From: Gnetum montanum
Taxonomy: Eukaryota; Streptophyta; Gnetopsida; Gnetales; Gnetaceae
Assembly (NCBI GenBank): GCA_015680685.1
Contig: MNCI01029312.1
Location: forward strand, 503,154 to 559,851
Direction of reading: 5' to 3'
DNA length: 56,698 nucleotides
The translations under genes and the position numbers were made by a program. The stretch's first letter is position 1. Each line of letters starts with the position of its first letter. A model generated the notes under the pieces. That model was not told where the DNA came from. It did no database searches and saw nothing but the letters and a program-made list of their open reading frames with translations. Below, piece by piece: positions 44,791-56,330 of this stretch.

Positions 44791-47102
44791 GCTTTGTATG
44801 AAAATTGTAAAATTAACAAAAAAGTGCACATAATAGATAACAAAATATTTGCAATAGTTAGAGAGCACTAGTAACAAGAAAATCAAGACTCAGCATGGAA
44901 AATAAACCCAACTAATAATGAAAAAGAGACTAAGTAAGAAAATGATACTAGTAAGAGATAGAAATCCTTGGAGGATATAACATAAATGAAAAAAAATTTA
45001 TAAATAAGACTCTAAATCTTATATTATCTAAACATGATCAATCTATTGAAAAAAAATTCATGCTATCAAAACTTAAAGCATTCATATAATATCAATTCCT
45101 CAAATTATTGAATGTATTTTCAAAATATTTAAATAAGCACAAATATTAGAGTAAAACCTAAAATAAATAATTAAAGTTAATATAATCTACCAATCAATGA
45201 AAAACCCTAAAATCCCAAGCAAGATTTGCATAGATTTGTAACAATAATTCAACAAAACCCATCTCATACAAATTTTTGCAAAATCCTTTATATTAAAAAA
45301 ATGAGAAAAGAGGTCAACATTACTCACATGGAGACAAGAACAATGTACATAATGATTAAAGCACTGCTACACATCTATTGATGCCATGATTCCAATTTAA
45401 CAAAAGCTTCTTACATTACCATAAGCTTTAAATACTATACCATTTCCTCTTATAGTAACCAGATGTCAAGGTGCTTGGATAAGGATTTTTTGGAGTTTTA
45501 TCAAAAACACAGAACATTATGTAGAGTAAAGATAGGCAAATTACCCAAACTAAAGTTCATCAAGGAGAAACTTCCTACTATCACATGTGTATCACTTATG
45601 TAACTTTTCCATCCATAACAAGCATATCATAAAATAATCATAAGGATAAATTATGTTAACTAAGTAAATTAATAAAATGAATTAAAATAAAGCTAACTAT
45701 CATATAGAATAGTTCATATAATTAAATACCAAACCTTTTCATGCCTACACCTCAACTTTTGAGAGAACCTATACATAAACTTATCCATCAGGTTAATGCA
45801 CATCAAATAGATAAAATACATAAATATAAAATATCATAGAAAGGCACATGACTATAATAATGCATCAATGTCATAATATCATATGGAGTATGAAATATTT
45901 AAATACATAAAATGTAAAATGTAAAAATATTTGAAATATATCTAGCAAAAATCATGCCCACAACATAACACACACGAAGATTCTTAAATACAACACTATA
46001 AGTGAGAGAAATACTTACTAGATCATCATAAAACATGGGGCCTTACAAATATACCACCTTGATTTCTTACAAAAGCTGATATTAGTCAACAATGAATAGG
46101 TGAAACTATTCAAGGACTCCTAGGTAGTCATGCATTCAATAGATACCTCTACAACTACTTAAGCCCATTCATTCATTTGTATCTTCATTTTTCCACTATC
46201 ATGGAGAAGATACCCATGTAATTTGATACCTTGTGGGAACCCATTTTACATTTTTTTTGTTTTACAAAATTCTTGTGATTTTTTGTTTCTTTAAATATTT
46301 CCTTTTCTTTAAGTCATTTTATATTTTGTAATTTATATTTGATGTTTTGTATTTGATGTTTTTAATGTTTAATAAAAATTACTAATTTTTTGTAGAGACC
46401 AACTTTATCACTTGGATCATGTCCTATGCCATCAAGATATTAGGTAGATAATTACATAAAGTAGTGAGGCCATGTCATTCATCCCTCTAGTCTCTATGAA
46501 TAAGAGATCTTTATAAGAAACATAAAAGGATTCTTCTCACATGAAACTAAGAATAACTAATGGTTATTATGTCTTGAAGAAGAAGACAGGATGAAGAGGG
46601 AATGGAAAAGGATGTGGCATCAAGGATGTTTACTAATTCTTTGTATTTTCTCTATAAGTCTTGCTACTCCATGCAATTATACCATCACTCATATTTTAAT
46701 ATTCAAGGAATCATGTTCTCTAATAGAGTTGTTACCTTACTATGCTATTGAAAAGACATGTTATTGATGCATGAGGATGGTACTCTAGTAAGGATAATAC
46801 AATAATTCATTAATTCACATAAGAAAAATATTCCTAAGGTTAATATGATTGGAAAGACATGTGACCCATGGCTAAAGGTACCTATTTAAGTAATGGTTAA
46901 GGCTACTCAAACTTAATGTTCTAATTAATTAATTAACTCATTATTTTTTCTTATTGAGCGATGGTATTTTCAATTGGTGGTATTTGGTCTCATGATGGTT
47001 CACTTGACATGATGCAATGTGATATCATTGGAAAAGGTATGAAATTGGTTTGAAATTTGAATGAATAAGTATTTATTATGGACATGCTAAGGTACCTTAC
47101 TT
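44791..47102. other. AT-rich spacer, nothing recognised
   Basis: No frame or repeat family is supported. An LTR for the fragment starting at 47103 would be expected at its right end but could not be delimited. Confidence 0.4.
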
Positions 47103-47262
47103 TTGGCGACCGTTTGGGACGCGACAGCCAACGAGTGTCCTCGAACAAGATTTAGGTACCTGCTGGTCTCTGGCAACACCAAGGCCCAGATACCTCCAAA
47201 TAACTCAGTAATTAATGTGAGTATGTGTGTGTGCTGTTGCGGCGTGCGGTTGTGAGAAATGT
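47103..47262 (+). repeat. Retroelement leader fragment, inverted partner of 318-477
   Basis: TTGGCGACCGTTTGGGACGC begins a leader that matches the minus strand of 318-477 and is cut off by the assembly gap. The first bases may be a primer-binding site of Tat type. It is less eroded than the partner, keeping CpGs such as GCGGCGTGCGG. Confidence 0.6.
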
Positions 47263-47786
47263 NNNNNNNNNNNNNNNNNNNNNNNNNNNNNNNNNNNNNN
47301 NNNNNNNNNNNNNNNNNNNNNNNNNNNNNNNNNNNNNNNNNNNNNNNNNNNNNNNNNNNNNNNNNNNNNNNNNNNNNNNNNNNNNNNNNNNNNNNNNNNN
47401 NNNNNNNNNNNNNNNNNNNNNNNNNNNNNNNNNNNNNNNNNNNNNNNNNNNNNNNNNNNNNNNNNNNNNNNNNNNNNNNNNNNNNNNNNNNNNNNNNNNN
47501 NNNNNNNNNNNNNNNNNNNNNNNNNNNNNNNNNNNNNNNNNNNNNNNNNNNNNNNNNNNNNNNNNNNNNNNNNNNNNNNNNNNNNNNNNNNNNNNNNNNN
47601 NNNNNNNNNNNNNNNNNNNNNNNNNNNNNNNNNNNNNNNNNNNNNNNNNNNNNNNNNNNNNNNNNNNNNNNNNNNNNNNNNNNNNNNNNNNNNNNNNNNN
47701 NNNNNNNNNNNNNNNNNNNNNNNNNNNNNNNNNNNNNNNNNNNNNNNNNNNNNNNNNNNNNNNNNNNNNNNNNNNNNNNNNNNNNN
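47263..47786. other. Assembly gap (524 N)
   Basis: Unknown bases. Frames running through it are meaningless. It hides the outer end of element B's 3' LTR, its left TSD and the junction with the 47103 fragment. The true length may differ from 524. Confidence 1.
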
Positions 47787-48265
47787 GTGGCTACCAAATG
47801 CTAATCGTTGCTGGGATCACCACGCATAACGCACGTGCTTGAAGTGGTTGTACTTAGGCACTTAACTAGGAGAGAAGGGTTGAGAAGGAAAATAGTAAAT
47901 AATAAGTAATAAGTAATAGGTAAGAAATAACAGTAATAAAATCCTATTCTATGTGTTGCAAGGTTTATCCGGAAAGATCGTCTTTATTGCCGTACACAAA
48001 CTTGTGTTCAGGTACAATGTTTGCTCGAATAAAGATCCATTCACTTCGGGACTCCTAATGCGGGCACATAGAAAATATTCTATCTCTAGAGTGATCAATC
48101 TGCTAGAGTTTCCCTATTGTCTAGCCTAGTATGAGAAAACAAGGGAGAGCCACCCCTTCTTTATAGATATGACGACGCACCATGATATTTCATACATGAT
48201 ATTGCAGGGGAAGATGTGATATCGCATACGCAATATCATGATGGATGCGATATCACATCCCATCA
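47787..48265 (-). repeat. 3' LTR of element B, truncated by gap
   Basis: Aligns with 54117-54571, including AATCGTTGCTGGGATCACCA, the ACGCACGTGCTT segment, and the end GATATCACATCCCATCA. It carries an insertion of about 40 bases near 48085-48125 relative to the 5' LTR. The two B LTRs differ noticeably, so the insertion is not recent. Confidence 0.9.
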
Positions 48266-48273
48266 TACCCCCA
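48266..48273 (-). other. Polypurine tract of element B
   Basis: TGGGGGTA on the minus strand, directly before the LTR start TGATGGG. Confidence 0.75.
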
Positions 48274-50300
48274 TGACTAAATGAAAACTCTTCCTCAAGT
48301 TCATTACAATAATATTGGGAAGGTATGGGATTATTGACTCAATGGAACTAATGGGATGACATGTAAAAAGATCATCATTACAAGACATAACAAAATTGGT
48401 GTTCATGAAAACAAGGGTGAATACCTTATTACATTGACATCAAGCCTCTTTTGGAAGCTGAGAGAAAAGAGAAGAGAGAAGAAGTCTTGCTACTACCAAT
48501 GCCAAGATTGCGCCTTTCGTTGTCCATCCGTAAGCGCATCATTGGTCTCATTCCTTGCATAGCTGCTTCTGTACCACTCCATTCCAATTGCTCCCTCCAG
48601 ATCTAGTCCATTATTGCATGATCACCATCTGCACACACAACACAATCATATATTAGCCAGGGTAAATGAATCATCATGTAATTAATACCTTGCTTCGGTG
48701 TAAGTCCATTGGCTAGGTTGTGGTATGGCTGATATGGATCTGGGGATATATTAATGATGACTACCGAAGATGTAGGGGTTAGGATAAAAAATCAAAAAAA
48801 TCGGAGCTAGGAGAAAATCGAAAAAATCGGGCCCCATACCCCCATGACTAATTGCGAACCTCCGATAGCATTAGAATGGAAAAAGAAAAGGAATAAGCAA
48901 GATAGATAAAAAGGGACAACTATGACATTGATGAAATTGATGTCAAGATGGAAATTAACAAAATAAAATTAATTGCAAAATGTTAAGGGAAGGAATTTAA
49001 CTGGTGTACCAAATAGGAATGCCAGTGGGTCCTCCCTAAAGCAGGCTCATGCCCTTAATGCCCTGACAAACCCACATTCAAAGAGTCCATAGGCTCTGGG
49101 AATGTCCTTTGGAACAAGAGTTAAAGACATAACCGTAAGAATTTACCAAAAAGAAAACAATGTATCTACCAAAATATACACTAATGATACAACCGGCAAT
49201 GAGGTGAATAGTGGAGAGAAGGATGAAGAGAAAAGAATGGAATGGAATCCCAAGAACAAGGTGGTGTACAACCCCTTGTGTGTTTTATGATTAATGTGAC
49301 TTGGCAAATCTCATTCCAACTCTAGCCTCAAACCAACCACATCCAGTGACTTCACATCAATGCATTCGGCCAATCCATCCACTTAAGTAACAAGAATGCA
49401 TCTCCAAGAGCCACTACCATTTCGACGAAACAAATGAGGAGAGAATGGAAAGCAAGAAGGGCCTTAGTTAGAGGGAACGTTTTTTATTTTGAGTTCCATA
49501 ACCAATGCTTGTAGCCCAAATGATTATTTTGTATAAGGGGTGTGCTTTGAATTCTCACTTTTTTTTTATGTTTTGTGTTTTTATGTGTGAGAACCATACC
49601 ATGTAAAGAATTCTTATTTTTATTGGCTCAGCTTCCCGATGATTGGGTAACATCGTAACGACAAGAAATTCAAGAAGAAAACATCCAAGAACCCAAGAGA
49701 ATGGCCAACACAAATGCATCAAGTTCCCTTGAAGTCACACCCTTTTCAATCCTTGAGTTCTTCCTTGGTTTGAGAAGTACCCAGTCACCGATTCATTAAA
49801 GTTCTTATTAGAAAGGGACTGTACATTTCCAAGCCAAGAGAAACCATAGACTTTGTGGATGGATGCATGAAGTGGACTCATTGCTTGCCATATCAGAAGA
49901 ACATACCTGAGTATCAACATCATAACTTAAAGGTAAAAACCAAACATTAGCAATCAATAAGAAAAATAGTTCATATCATCGTTTCGAACACTTATTGGGT
50001 GACAAAATTACAGGGTGGATCACACACACACACACACAAAATAGAAAAGGATAACAATGTTGTAAAAAAAACAAGAAAAGTTAAAGAAATTTCTAAAACA
50101 AAAACTAGAAAAGTTAAAGAAATTTGTAAAATAAAAACAAAAAAAGTTGAAGAAATTTGTAAAAAAAAAATTAGAAAAGTTGAAGAAAGTTGTAAAACAA
50201 AAACAAGAAAAGTTAAAGAAATTGTAAAAAAAAAACGTGTAAGAAAAAAATGTGTAAAACAAAAATGTGTAAAAAAAAACAAAAAGAACTGAGGGCCTTC
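48274..50300 (-). other. Long 3' spacer of element B
   Basis: Aligns with A's 5537-7423, including the segment GTGGGTCCTCC near 49025 and the conserved antisense SLEVTPF block at 49720-49760. Near 48836-48852 the PPT-like CATACCCCCATGACTA occurs a second time. At 50030-50290 a low-complexity run of (G)TTAAAGAAATT-type repeats makes long but meaningless frames. Confidence 0.6.
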
Positions 50301-50308
50301 AATGATCA

Positions 50309-50827
50309 TCATAGGTGGCCATCTCCCCCATGATTGAATTGCAAGGGAGAGATCCAAAACACTGAGCATCTATTTGAATTTCTTAGAAGTGCCCAACTTC
50401 TTCCCATTAATGTTTTTAGGTTGAGGGGTGGAAGTTGGTGATGCTCATATTCCAATGTGTCTATGCCTTCGTTGTTAGCATGAGTTTCCTCAGTTCGTTC
50501 CATGCATAGTTTGCTCTTCCTAGTAGCTGTCAACCACGAGGTGTTTACTACTAGTGTGGTTGCTACATACAGGAGCCTTTGAATTTTTATTTCTTGGGCA
50601 CACCGATTACATGGAAGAGATGTTGAACATTCTTCGATGTCATCACCCTCTGAGTCACTGTATGTGATGCACAGAACTTTCTTCTTCTCGATATTTCCAT
50701 ATATTTTTACCTTAGATATCTCCAAGCAAAGAACGTGGATCCTAAGGCATGTGTCTATTGTGATTAGCCATGCCATTTCCATTATGATTGGGAAGTCCCC
50801 TTCGTTATTGTTAACTTCAATCACCAA
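50309..50827 (-). CDS. Fused pol remnant of element B: start and tail of pol joined in frame
   Basis: A 172-codon open frame. Its first three quarters match the region after the protease (FPIIMEMAWLITIDTCLRIH, then IDTLEYEHHQLPPLNL). Its end, SVFWISPLQFNHGGDGHL, matches the very end of A's pol (SLFWIASNHLSRGGDDH). The join near 50352-50375 removes about 2.8 kb (RT, RNase H, integrase) yet keeps the frame. It has no enzyme motif of its own. The fused frame being open in decayed DNA suggests that the deletion existed before B inserted. Confidence 0.7.
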   Translation of the reverse strand: MVIEVNNNEGDFPIIMEMAWLITIDTCLRIHVLCLEISKVKIYGNIEKKKVLCITYSDSEGDDIEECSTSLPCNRCAQEIKIQRLLYVATTLVVNTSWLTATRKSKLCMERTEETHANNEGIDTLEYEHHQLPPLNLKTLMGRSWALLRNSNRCSVFWISPLQFNHGGDGHL

Positions 50828-50949
50828 GAAATAGGTTGGGTAGGACCAACCACACAGTGGTAATGATGTCCTCCACCAATCCCAAGGAAATGATGATGGA
50901 CTGGTCTACCAGCTCCAATTGAATGTTGTTCTTCTTAAGTTGGGGTAGG

Positions 50950-51190
50950 TTCTAGGCTTGGTACATCTCTTGTGAAATTAGGTTAACTCCGGAACCTGAG
51001 TCAAGAAGAGCCTTATGTGGTTTATTCCTAGCAATTTGTAAATAGATTAGGGGACTTCCAAGGTTAAATAGTTTCCTGGGAAGGTGGCCTACCTTGATCT
51101 AGTCGATTATGATATGCGTTAACATAACCATATGCGTACTCTGTTGTTGGACTGAAGGGTGCTATGAAGTGTTAGATGGTGGAGGTGTGT
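50950..51190 (-). pseudogene. Protease region of element B, active site intact
   Basis: PLIYLQIARNKPHKALLDSG then SGVNLISQEMYQA on the minus strand. The D-S-G triad is present, unlike in A. A TAG follows at YQA, and upstream frames are interrupted, so a working protease is unlikely. Confidence 0.75.
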
Positions 51191-53640
51191 ACATGGGCTC
51201 AACCGCTTATTGTTGCGAGAGTTTTTTTGGGCTTTTGATTTTAAAGAACGGTCCTATCTTTTCATATTTTTTAGAACCAATAGTAGGTTGAATATTTACA
51301 GCTCTCACAACGTGATGTTGCTGCAGTTGAGTGGGGAGTTCCCCTTGCATTGTTGGAGAAGGAAGTGTTGTGGGAACTATAGGTGGAAGAGGTGTAGATG
51401 GAGTTGGAGGATGGGATGAATGTGGAATGTCTCTTGGAGGAGAAGGAGTCCTCCTAACGTACTCCCAAACTTGGTAGTGATGTTGGGGAGTTGTGTGACT
51501 CATAGAGTCACTTGGAGAAACCAGCTGTCGCACATAATAGCCATAAGGATAAGGTTGTCGATAAGGGTACTGTTGTTTCGGTGGTGGCATTCCCCATGAC
51601 TGTGGGTATTGCCACTACTAATGTTGTCCAATGGGTTGTGGTGGAGTTCCACTTGGATAGTATGTCAATGGTTGGTGGAACTGTCTTAGGTTACCTTGGG
51701 GATAAGGTAACCTTCGTGGTGTCTACCATTGGTTAAGTCTCGAATTAAGTGTATACACCCCAGACTCCTGTAGATGTGAGATGATTGGACAACATCCCTT
51801 AGGATGGTCATAGTGGTAGATCTCACATCCACCATCATCATCTATGTTTGAATCCACAACTTCATCAGAGATAGTAATTTTCCCTTTACCCTTCTTATGT
51901 GCAGTGCCTGAATTTCTCCGCTTTGTCTTGTTCTTGTCACTACTTCATTCCTCCTTAGACTCCTCTACAATTTTTAGGATATTTTCAAGTCTAGAGTCTA
52001 AGGAATACCACAATTGATCCATCTTAGTCAATACTTCTATTGTTAATTTTTGAATTGGCAAGGTTTTTCGGTTCACCAACTCTTCAAGTGGTGACTCATC
52101 CTCCTCATCACAAAATTTCACTCCCTTCTTTCAAAGGGAGGGATCATAATTGTATTCTTCCACACTCTCTCTTTTCCATAGCTCACCTTCTTCTTTTGCT
52201 ACTTGTTCCAACAAGCGATAAACTTCATGGGCTCTGAGTTCTGATAGTCTCCCTTAGGCATAAGTCCCAAGGGTTCTTCTAGTTTCATGTCTTAGCCCAT
52301 CCACGATGTGGCAGAGTTGATCTCGTTGAGCGTATCCATGGCCTGGGAAATGGTGTAACAATGCATAGTAATGGCCCATGGTAGCATCCAAGGGTTCATG
52401 AGTACCTTGCTTCCATCCTCGGATCTACTTATGCAAATTAGACACTCTGGAGTACGTTTGATACTTATCGTTGAAGAGTTCTAACATCGTACTCCACCTC
52501 CTGATGGTTTTTGGTTCTAAGGACCGGTATCAACTCTCTACTTCCTTAGTGAGTGTCCTGGGAAACAACTTAAGTTTTTACCACTCGTTCTCTATGTTCT
52601 GCAAGGCACAGGCATCGTGGAATGCCTTTAAATGATGTTGCGGATCAGTGTTGTATCCCCCTTTAAAACGTGGGATATTGTTCATGTCTAAACTCTTGAT
52701 CCAACTGTCCTTTAAATGCCTTGTTGGAGTTCTAACAACCTCTGTTATATCAAGCATACTTCGGGTTGCAAGTATGGGTTCTTCATGATCATCTCTTTCA
52801 TGACGTCTATGATGTATTCAATGTTCCCTATTTTTCCTTCGTTCATGCCCTTGTCCTCTCTCTCGACTCTCTTGTTGAGGTCTCTCATTTTGCCTATCCC
52901 TATCCTCACCGTTATGCTCATGATGGCTACGTCTAGATGTGGAAGGAATGAAAGGGTGAGTGATGAGATGAAGAAGAATAAGAAGGGGAACCATCGCCAT
53001 AGCGATGCTTCTTGCCTTCTCTTCAGTTGCTATGGCCCCAATCGTGGTGACGATCTAAGTGCCTATCCTTATTATGAGTTGTTGTTCCCTCTGTGAATAG
53101 TTGGTGTTCACGAGGATTAGAACCAGTGTTATGTGTCGTTGATCGTAGGTTCTGATACCCAACCTCCTCACCATCATTAGAAGGGGAAACATCATTTTTT
53201 AGATAACTCATTATAATGGGTCGATCATCTCCTAGTTCGCTAAGGATGTGTAGTCCTTTTCCTTTCATCAGGGTATGTTGGCTCTCCTGCCTTGAGTCCC
53301 TCATACGTTGTAAAGCTATGGGATGGTAATCCCTCATGTCAAAATCACCCATAATGTATTCAACGTAGAGCTGAGTCATGCTGATCTGTGCCAAAGCATG
53401 TAGGAGCATGTTGGGGACTGATCGATCCAGAGGTAACACTATGTTACCTTGTAAATCTCTCCATCGTAGTTGTTCTTCTTGATGAAGGATAAAGGTAAAG
53501 TCCTGAATATACTCATCAGGATGAGTATAGACTATCCGATATTGTTGAGGACTTGGCAGATTTCAGTTATGTGTTTTTGATTGCTGATTGTTTCGTGTCT
53601 TGTCCCTAGGTGGTGAGTTGCTTTTGTTAGAAGAAGACAT
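51191..53640 (-). pseudogene. gag of element B
   Basis: Starts at ATGTCTTCTTCTAAC, about 120 bases after the PBS. The N-terminal block is VYTHPDEYIQDFTFILHQEE with GNIVLPLDRSVPNMLLHALA. A charged linker with HNGEDRDRQNERPQQESRER follows (52818-53000). The retrotransposon gag core is clear at 52300-52690: NNIPRFKGGYNTDPQHHLKA, then FHDACALQN, TMLELFNDKYQTYSRVSNL, HYYALLHHFPGHGYAQRDQL. A degenerate knuckle near 51790-51830 and a Pro/Gln/Tyr-rich tail (51207-51590) precede the protease. Few stops compared with A, several fitting Gln or Trp. Confidence 0.8.
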
Positions 53641-53762
53641 TGTTATTTATCGGTGTGCTAATTACCATTATATAATTTTTATTTTAATTAACTTGAAGGT
53701 TCGTTTAGGCTCCCAACGATGTGAGTGATATCCTATGTTCTATTCAGCGCACAAACACTTAG

Positions 53763-53780
53763 TCCCCGGCAACAGTGCCA
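53763..53780 (-). other. Primer-binding site of element B
   Basis: TGGCACTGTTGCCGGGGA on the minus strand, one base after the LTR. This is the well-known plant gypsy type and the best preserved in the window. Confidence 0.88.
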
Positions 53781-54446
53781 ATGATGAGTGGCGAGATACC
53801 CCTACACTCAACCATACGAATACAAGCATAGCACGCGCGATCCTGTCAAACTCCGCAGACTAAGTGCCTACATGCCCCATGGAACACTTAGGGTTAATCA
53901 TTCGTTGTCTTCCCAAACTTACTTGTAGTTGTCACGGTGTATGGTTAAATAAGTCTGAGGTATATGATTTTTATGCTTTTTATGTTTTTTTCTCCTATGC
54001 TATTGAGGTGAAGGGTAGAGAAACTAATATCTAAATTTAACTAGTTAACTAAGTCTAAATTACCTAGTGTTAGCATCCATTCCCACTTACCGTACACACC
54101 CTGAACTGATGCAACCATGGCTACCAAACGCTAATCGTTACTGGGATCACCATGCATAACGCACGTGCTCCAAGTGGTCTTACTGAGGTACTTAAATAGG
54201 AGAGAAGGGTTGAGAAGGAAAATAGTAAATAACAAGTAATAAATAATAGGTAAGAAATAACAGTAATAAAATCCTATTTCATGCATTGCAAGGTTTATCT
54301 GAAAAGCTCGTCTTTATTTCCATACACAAACTTGTGTTCAGGTACAATGTTTGCTTGAATAAAGATCCTTTCACTTTGGGACTCCTACTATGGGCACATG
54401 GAAAATATTCTATCCTAGGATGAGGAAACAAGGAACAGCTACCTCT

Positions 54447-54454
54447 TATTTATA
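54447..54454 (-). promoter_or_regulatory. LTR promoter TATA box (element B)
   Basis: TATAAATA on the minus strand, conserved at 14448-14455 and 5431-5438 in element A. Confidence 0.65.
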
Positions 54455-54464
54455 GATATGATGG

Positions 54465-54571
54465 TGCACCACAATATCACGTACACGATATCGTAGGGGA
54501 AGACGTGATATCACATACGCGATATCACGAGGGATGTGATATCGAGGCCCATGCGATATCGTGTCCCATCA
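54465..54571 (-). promoter_or_regulatory. U3 cluster of GATATC boxes
   Basis: Five GATATC palindromes plus a degenerate AATATC occur within about 100 bases, upstream of the TATA box on the sense strand. Flanks vary as CGATATCG, TGATATCA and CGATATCA. The 3' LTR of B has only two perfect boxes with others decayed, and A has one to three. They may be repeated promoter elements. Confidence 0.45.
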
Positions 54572-55255
54572 ATTTGATAGCCTCAACTTATATGGATTAT
54601 GATTCCTAGACTTAGATTATCTAACATTCATATCTAACCATAGTGTCCTTATACTTAGAGCCTTATTTTAACTCTTATTCAATCCCCACTTTTCTCTAAA
54701 ATTCATAGAAATTTATCAAAATTTAAAAGAAAATAGTTGACTACAACCTTGTCAATGCTATTTCATTGACATAGGATGCTATGTCAACATAGCATTGGAG
54801 CTATGTCAACATATCAACATTGATGTGATCCAAAAGAACTATACATAGCTATAATACTTAGTGATTTTTCATTCATTTTCCTCATTTCTCGAAGGGAGCT
54901 TTTGTAGTTTAGAGAGGAAAAATCTTTCACAAGGCATATTTTATAAACTAGAAACCTAATAGAAGTCATTAAAAAACCTATGAACTCTTGGAGTTGAGCT
55001 CTATGTCATTGAGGCAAGAGGCCTATGATTTCAAGAACTTTGGAAAATCAAGTTTTTGGGTAGTTAATGCTAAGTAATGATGAAAATAACAACTATTGAA
55101 GAACAATTAGCTATCTTAGGAGGTTCATGATAATATATTACAATCACTTAGGGACATTAATACAAAATATTTTATAATTAGGCTAAAATCCAAGGATAAA
55201 AATATCTAAAAATAATAATTAAGATATAATGAAAAATAATTCATTTGATTATAGA
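54572..55255. other. AT-rich spacer with a short palindrome
   Basis: Contains ATGCTATGTCAACATAGCAT at 54776-54795, arms of nine bases around a 2-base centre, amid repeated CTATGTCAACAT phrases. ATTTG at 54572-54576 would be B's right target duplication, but its partner is lost in the gap. Confidence 0.45.
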
Positions 55256-56330
55256 TGGCACCTAAAATAGTTCTAGAGATGGATGGTCTATCCTGAAGGA
55301 ATGAACTGCAACCAAGAGGAGCATGTAGATAAAGGGATGGTCAACTAGAACTTGAAGATGAAGCCACATATACAATTAATCCCATTAGAAAAGAATTTAA
55401 AGTGGAATTTGCAATTATACTTCTATTGTAGAAATGGAATATTCTTGGTGGGATGTAGTGCTTAGGCCTAGGATAAGTGTTGAATTCACATTGACTGAGG
55501 CTTCTCTAGAAAAGATCAAGACTATAGAAATTGAAAGTTATATTCTATAACTTGATTGAAGAATCTTCTTGAAGTTTTCTCTTTAGGAAGTTCATGAGTA
55601 GATGCAAGCATTACTATTATGGTCCACAATTTTGACCAATGGAGAGTGGTATGTTGAAGAGATGTATCTTTTCTAAAATAACCATTAGAAAGATGAAACT
55701 ATCAAAATTAAGAATATCATTATTTCTTATTTAGTAAAAGTCATTATCGAGGCTTTGAAGCTTCTAAATATGGGACCAAATCTTAGATAAGTGTCTACAT
55801 AGTTTTATGGTAAGATTAAATAGAAGTGGATGAAAAAGTATTATGGAATTATTAGAAAGGAGTATGATGTACTTAGGTGAAGAGAATCTATTTCAAGATT
55901 GTAGTGTATCACTTGAATTTCATGATATGCCTAAGAAAAGGAACATCCTTTTCCATCAAGGCTTGTATTGTACTTAGTGAAAACATTTCAACCAACAGCC
56001 CTGGCTCATATTTTTTGATATTAAGAAATACTTTAAGAAAAGTGATAAGGATAGGAAGAGACTCCTCTTTCCATGCCTTATCAAAATATTATGTAGAAGA
56101 TGATGGATTTCTCACTACTCTAATAACATTCTCCAAAGGACCACCATAACATCATGATAAGAAATGATTAAAGAGGCCACCACTAAGGCCTTTGGAGAAA
56201 ATAATATCTTTGGAAGCTAAGAAAAAATTAGGTTCTAGATCTAGAATTAAGGAATTTAGAGCATTATAGAAAGCACATGATGAAGGTTTACTGCATTATC
56301 ATCTTAATATGAGCCATCTAAACAAAATTT
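55256..56330 (+). pseudogene. Decayed frame of unknown protein, retroelement ORF1-like start
   Basis: ATGGCACCTAAA opens a frame reading MAPKIVLEMDGLS, RNELQPRGACR, RDGQLELEDEATYTINPIRK, an order (Met-Ala-Pro, then Arg/Gln/Gly-rich) common at the start of plant gypsy gag or ORF1. Later fragments, after shifts, include KWMKKYYGIIRKEYDVL and NIM-x-KMMDFSLL. Interruptions are largely TAG, TAA and TGA in Gln or Arg positions. No family-defining motif is seen. Confidence 0.35.

Larger units (their letters stand above)
47787..54571 (-). mobile_element. Element B: Ty3/gypsy relative of A with pol deleted
   Basis: A minus-strand element with 5' LTR, PBS, gag, protease region, a shortened pol, long 3' spacer, PPT and a 3' LTR truncated by the gap. 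Sequence order follows A throughout, except that the interval matching A's 7465-10280 (RT, RNase H, integrase) is absent. It keeps more CpG and fewer stops than A. It looks like a younger, non-autonomous derivative that needed enzymes from relatives. Confidence 0.88.
53782..54571 (-). repeat. 5' LTR of element B
   Basis: 790 bases from TGATGAGTGGCGAG to CGTGTCCCATCA on the plus strand. The minus-strand TATAAATA box lies at 54447-54454. Its U3 end (54465-54571) carries a run of GATATC boxes spaced 14-20 bases. Confidence 0.9.

Noticed and set aside
47087-47842. Long open frames across the gap
   Set aside because: They consist almost wholly of N. No coding claim is possible.
49992-50369. 125-codon Phe/Leu-rich frame and overlapping Lys-rich frames
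   Set aside because: They are produced by a low-complexity A/T repeat in element B's spacer, open in several frames and on both strands.
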